In this document: positions 3,959-5,479 of the stretch, piece by piece
Numbering within the stretch: the first letter of the stretch is position 1
Layout: each line of letters starts with the position of its first letter
From: an uncultured Ruminococcus sp.
Lineage (GTDB): Bacteria; Bacillota; Clostridia; Oscillospirales; Ruminococcaceae
Assembly: GCA_900554975.1 (NCBI GenBank)
Contig: USJI01000093.1
Location: 1-5,479, forward strand
DNA length: 5,479 nt
Reading direction: 5' to 3'
Position numbers and translations under genes: made by a program
Notes under the pieces: model-generated
Databases searched by the model: none
The model's input: only the letters and a program-made list of their open reading frames with translations
What the model was told of the DNA's origin: nothing

Positions 3959-5479
3959 TTAATTTTTCTTATGACTCTTTGCGAGGAATTTTGCAATTGC
4001 CGCCGCATCTCTTACATCAACTTTTCCGTCACCATTGAAGTCTGCATTCTTCGGAAGCTTATCTGCTTTCCTCTGTGCCAGAAGTCTTGCAATATGTGCT
4101 GCATCACGAACATCAAGTTTACCATCACCATTTGCATCACCGAGTATTTCTGTCACCTGTGGTGTTGTAACAGAAGGTGTTGTTGTCGTTGTAATAGTCG
4201 TAGAAACTGTTGTTGATGATGTTGTTGTCGTTGTAATTGTTGTAGAAACCGTTGTTGATGATGTTGATGTTGTCGTTGTAACTGTTGTAGAAATTGTTGA
4301 TGATGATGCTGGTGTAGTTGTAACTGTTGTCTTTGCAGTAGAAACCGTTGTCTTAGCCGTACTTGTAACAGTTGTCTTTGCAGTTGAAACTGTCATTGTC
4401 TTAGCCGTACTTGTAACAGTTGTCTTCGCAGTTGAAACTGTCGTTGCCTTGGCTGTGTTTGTAACAGTTGTATTTGCAGTTGAAACTGTCGTTGCCTTAG
4501 CTGTACTTGTAACAGCCGTCTTTGCAGTTGAAACCGTTGTCTTAGCCGTACTTGTAACAGCCGTCTTCGCAGTTGAAACTGTTGTTTTAGCTGTACTTGT
4601 AATAGTTGTCTTTGCAGTTGAAACTGTTGTTTTAGCTGTGCTTGTAACAGTTGTCTTTGCAGTTGAAACTGTCGTTGCCTTGGCAGTGTTTGTAACAGTC
4701 GTCTTTGCAGTTGACACTGTCGTTGCATTTGTAGTCACTTTTGTTGCACTTGCCTGAGTAGCAGCTTTAGTTGTAATAGTTGTCAGCTTTGTAATTTCTA
4801 CTGATGTGCTTACTACTGAAGCAGAAGAACTGCCTGTTGTTTTTGAAGTACCGCTTGTAACTTCTGATACGGAAACAGTTGTAGTTTTCGTAGTTGTTGT
4901 AGTTGTAACAGTTGTTGCAGAAGTTGTTACCGGCTTATCAGGATTTGAATAACCGTTTTCTGTTTTGGCAACTTTCATTCCGCCTATTACAGGATATTTA
5001 TCAACCCCTATTTCCTGTCCCCAGATTTCAGGAATATTGCCATCTTCATCAGCTGTCTGACCCTGTTGCAGCAGATATGCAACTGAACCCGATGCAAATT
5101 CTTCGGCTGTCATTTCCCTGACCCCTGTTCTCTCATCAACTTCACCATCAATTATATCGCTGTTATAATAACAGTTTGACAATTCCAATGAATCAGATAT
5201 AGGCTCTGCTCTTCCGTTTAAATCTTTTGCAACATTTCCGGCATTAAAGCAATTCTTAATGCTGCCGTCTCTTTCATGCGGAACTATACCTGCCGTCGAA
5301 ATCAATGCGTCAATATTTCCGGTATTTGAACAGTTAATGAACTCTGTCTTCATAGCTGTTCCGGCAATTCCTCCGGCAACCATTGCGTTTACAGATGCCC
5401 TGTTTTCACAGCATGATATGGTACTGTTATCTGCCTTTGCAATTATACCGCCTGCATATGAAGATGCTTCACCTGCATC
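3959..5479 (-). CDS. Dockerin-bearing GLUG-like beta-helix protein with Thr-rich repeat linker (5'-truncated by window edge)
   Basis: The reading frame stays open to base 5479, so the ATG at 5383 is internal and the true start is outside the window; 506 residues are visible. Order seen: about three 28-residue repeats of the form AGGI-x-N-C-x-N-x-G-N-V (5231-5479), resembling GLUG-type right-handed beta-helix repeats; a segment with TAEEFASGSVAYLL, WGQEIG and YPVIGG (about 4972-5125), which commonly closes such repeat domains in clostridial surface proteins; a Thr/Ser/Val-rich linker of about 250 residues (4142-4930); and a C-terminal dockerin (3974-4141) with two calcium loops, DANGDGKLDVRD and DFNGDGKVDVRD. 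By family knowledge the dockerin binds a cohesin on a scaffoldin or cell-surface protein, so the protein should be exported, but no signal peptide is visible because the 5' end is missing. The ligand of the beta-helix is unknown; adhesin or carbohydrate-active are both possible. A strong terminator follows the stop by about 16 bases. Confidence 0.88.
   Translation of the reverse strand, partial: DAGEASSYAGGIIAKADNSTISCCENRASVNAMVAGGIAGTAMKTEFINCSNTGNIDALISTAGIVPHERDGSIKNCFNAGNVAKDLNGRAEPISDSLELSNCYYNSDIIDGEVDERTGVREMTAEEFASGSVAYLLQQGQTADEDGNIPEIWGQEIGVDKYPVIGGMKVAKTENGYSNPDKPVTTSATTVTTTTTTKTTTVSVSEVTSGTSKTTGSSSASVVSTSVEITKLTTITTKAATQASATKVTTNATTVSTAKTTVTNTAKATTVSTAKTTVTSTAKTTVSTAKTTITSTAKTTVSTAKTAVTSTAKTTVSTAKTAVTSTAKATTVSTANTTVTNTAKATTVSTAKTTVTSTAKTMTVSTAKTTVTSTAKTTVSTAKTTVTTTPASSSTISTTVTTTTSTSSTTVSTTITTTTTSSTTVSTTITTTTTPSVTTPQVTEILGDANGDGKLDVRDAAHIARLLAQRKADKLPKNADFNGDGKVDVRDAAAIAKFLAKSHKKN
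4178..4297 (-). repeat. Second, shorter Thr-rich repeat (about 39-nt unit, about 3 copies)
   Basis: Between the main repeat and the dockerin the protein reads as about three copies of a unit like SSTTVSTTITTTTT, the first being STISTTVTTTTSTS. At DNA level the plus strand shows recurring GTTGTTGATGATGTTGTTGT-type blocks. It is lysine-free, unlike the neighbouring main array, so the linker has two distinct repeat families. Confidence 0.75.
4310..4726 (-). repeat. Nine-copy 45/48-nt tandem repeat encoding a Thr/Ala/Val/Lys-rich linker
   Basis: The encoded unit is (A)TTVSTAKTTVTSTAK. Copies on the minus strand: 4726-4679, 4678-4631, 4630-4586, 4585-4541, 4540-4496, 4495-4448, 4447-4400, 4399-4352 and a degenerate last copy 4351-4310. 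Units 1, 2, 6, 7 and 8 have 16 codons; units 3, 4 and 5 have 15, lacking one residue at the junction. Variation is small (Ser/Asn, Thr/Ala, Val/Ile), and the DNA is nearly identical between copies, pointing to recent duplication or gene conversion. The lysine every seven or eight residues is unusual compared with plain Thr/Pro linkers. Confidence 0.92.
5231..5479 (-). repeat. GLUG-like beta-helix protein repeats (about 3 copies in window)
   Basis: Three imperfect protein repeats start near 5455 (AGGIIAKADNSTISCCENRA), 5377 (AGGIAGTAMKTEFINCSNTG) and 5296 (TAGIVPHERDGSIKNCFNAG). Each carries a hydrophobic Gly-rich turn, then I-x-x-C-x-N and a closing V or I. This is the pattern of GLUG-type solenoid repeats, and more copies probably lie upstream outside the window. 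Family assignment is by motif resemblance only. Confidence 0.6.

Noticed and set aside
4178..4726. CRISPR array
   Set aside because: Units are contiguous, with no unique spacers, and translate in frame into a linker.
4035..4757. 240-codon Val-rich plus-strand frame
   Set aside because: It is open only because of the tandem repeat on the opposite strand and starts opposite the dockerin; not annotated as a gene.

Overview
The window suggests a low-GC, Gram-positive, fibre-degrading gut or rumen clostridium of the Ruminococcus type (R. flavefaciens or R. champanellensis-like). The grounds are two secreted-type proteins ending in type I dockerins, one of them a GH44 endoglucanase, with Thr-rich linkers, AT-rich intergenic DNA and near-consensus sigma-A promoters. 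The species assignment is inference. All supported genes lie on the minus strand, so transcription runs from the high-coordinate end to the low-coordinate end.

Region by region, in the direction of transcription: (1) 5479-3959 is the 3' part of a large dockerin protein. It has Cys-containing GLUG-like beta-helix repeats, a conserved closing segment, a long Thr-rich linker built of nine 45/48-nt tandem repeats, and a C-terminal dockerin. Its 5' end is outside the window. A strong intrinsic terminator follows. (2) 3840-2923 is a CorA-family divalent cation channel with its own near-consensus promoter at 3871-3899, so it starts downstream of the longest possible ATG. A weak AU-rich terminator candidate follows. 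(3) 2655-355 is a secreted GH44 endoglucanase with an accessory module (CBM76-like by position) and a dockerin. It is preceded by a structured leader and an inverted repeat, and followed by an intrinsic terminator. (4) 213-47 is a terminator-bounded orphan transcription unit. It has a perfect TTGACA-N17-TATAAT promoter, a 13-bp long-range stem, and a terminator with a UUCG loop. I do not recognise it. It encodes at most a 22-residue peptide. (5) 1-46 may hold a promoter for something beyond the window.

The two dockerin proteins fit a cellulosome or cell-surface scaffold setting in which plant-wall enzymes and adhesin-like proteins dock onto cohesins. Their dockerin recognition positions differ, which hints at different cohesin partners. 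CorA looks like an unrelated housekeeping gene with independent transcription. I see no defence system, CRISPR array, tRNA, rRNA or insertion sequence. The best candidate for something undescribed is the small RNA unit at 47-213.
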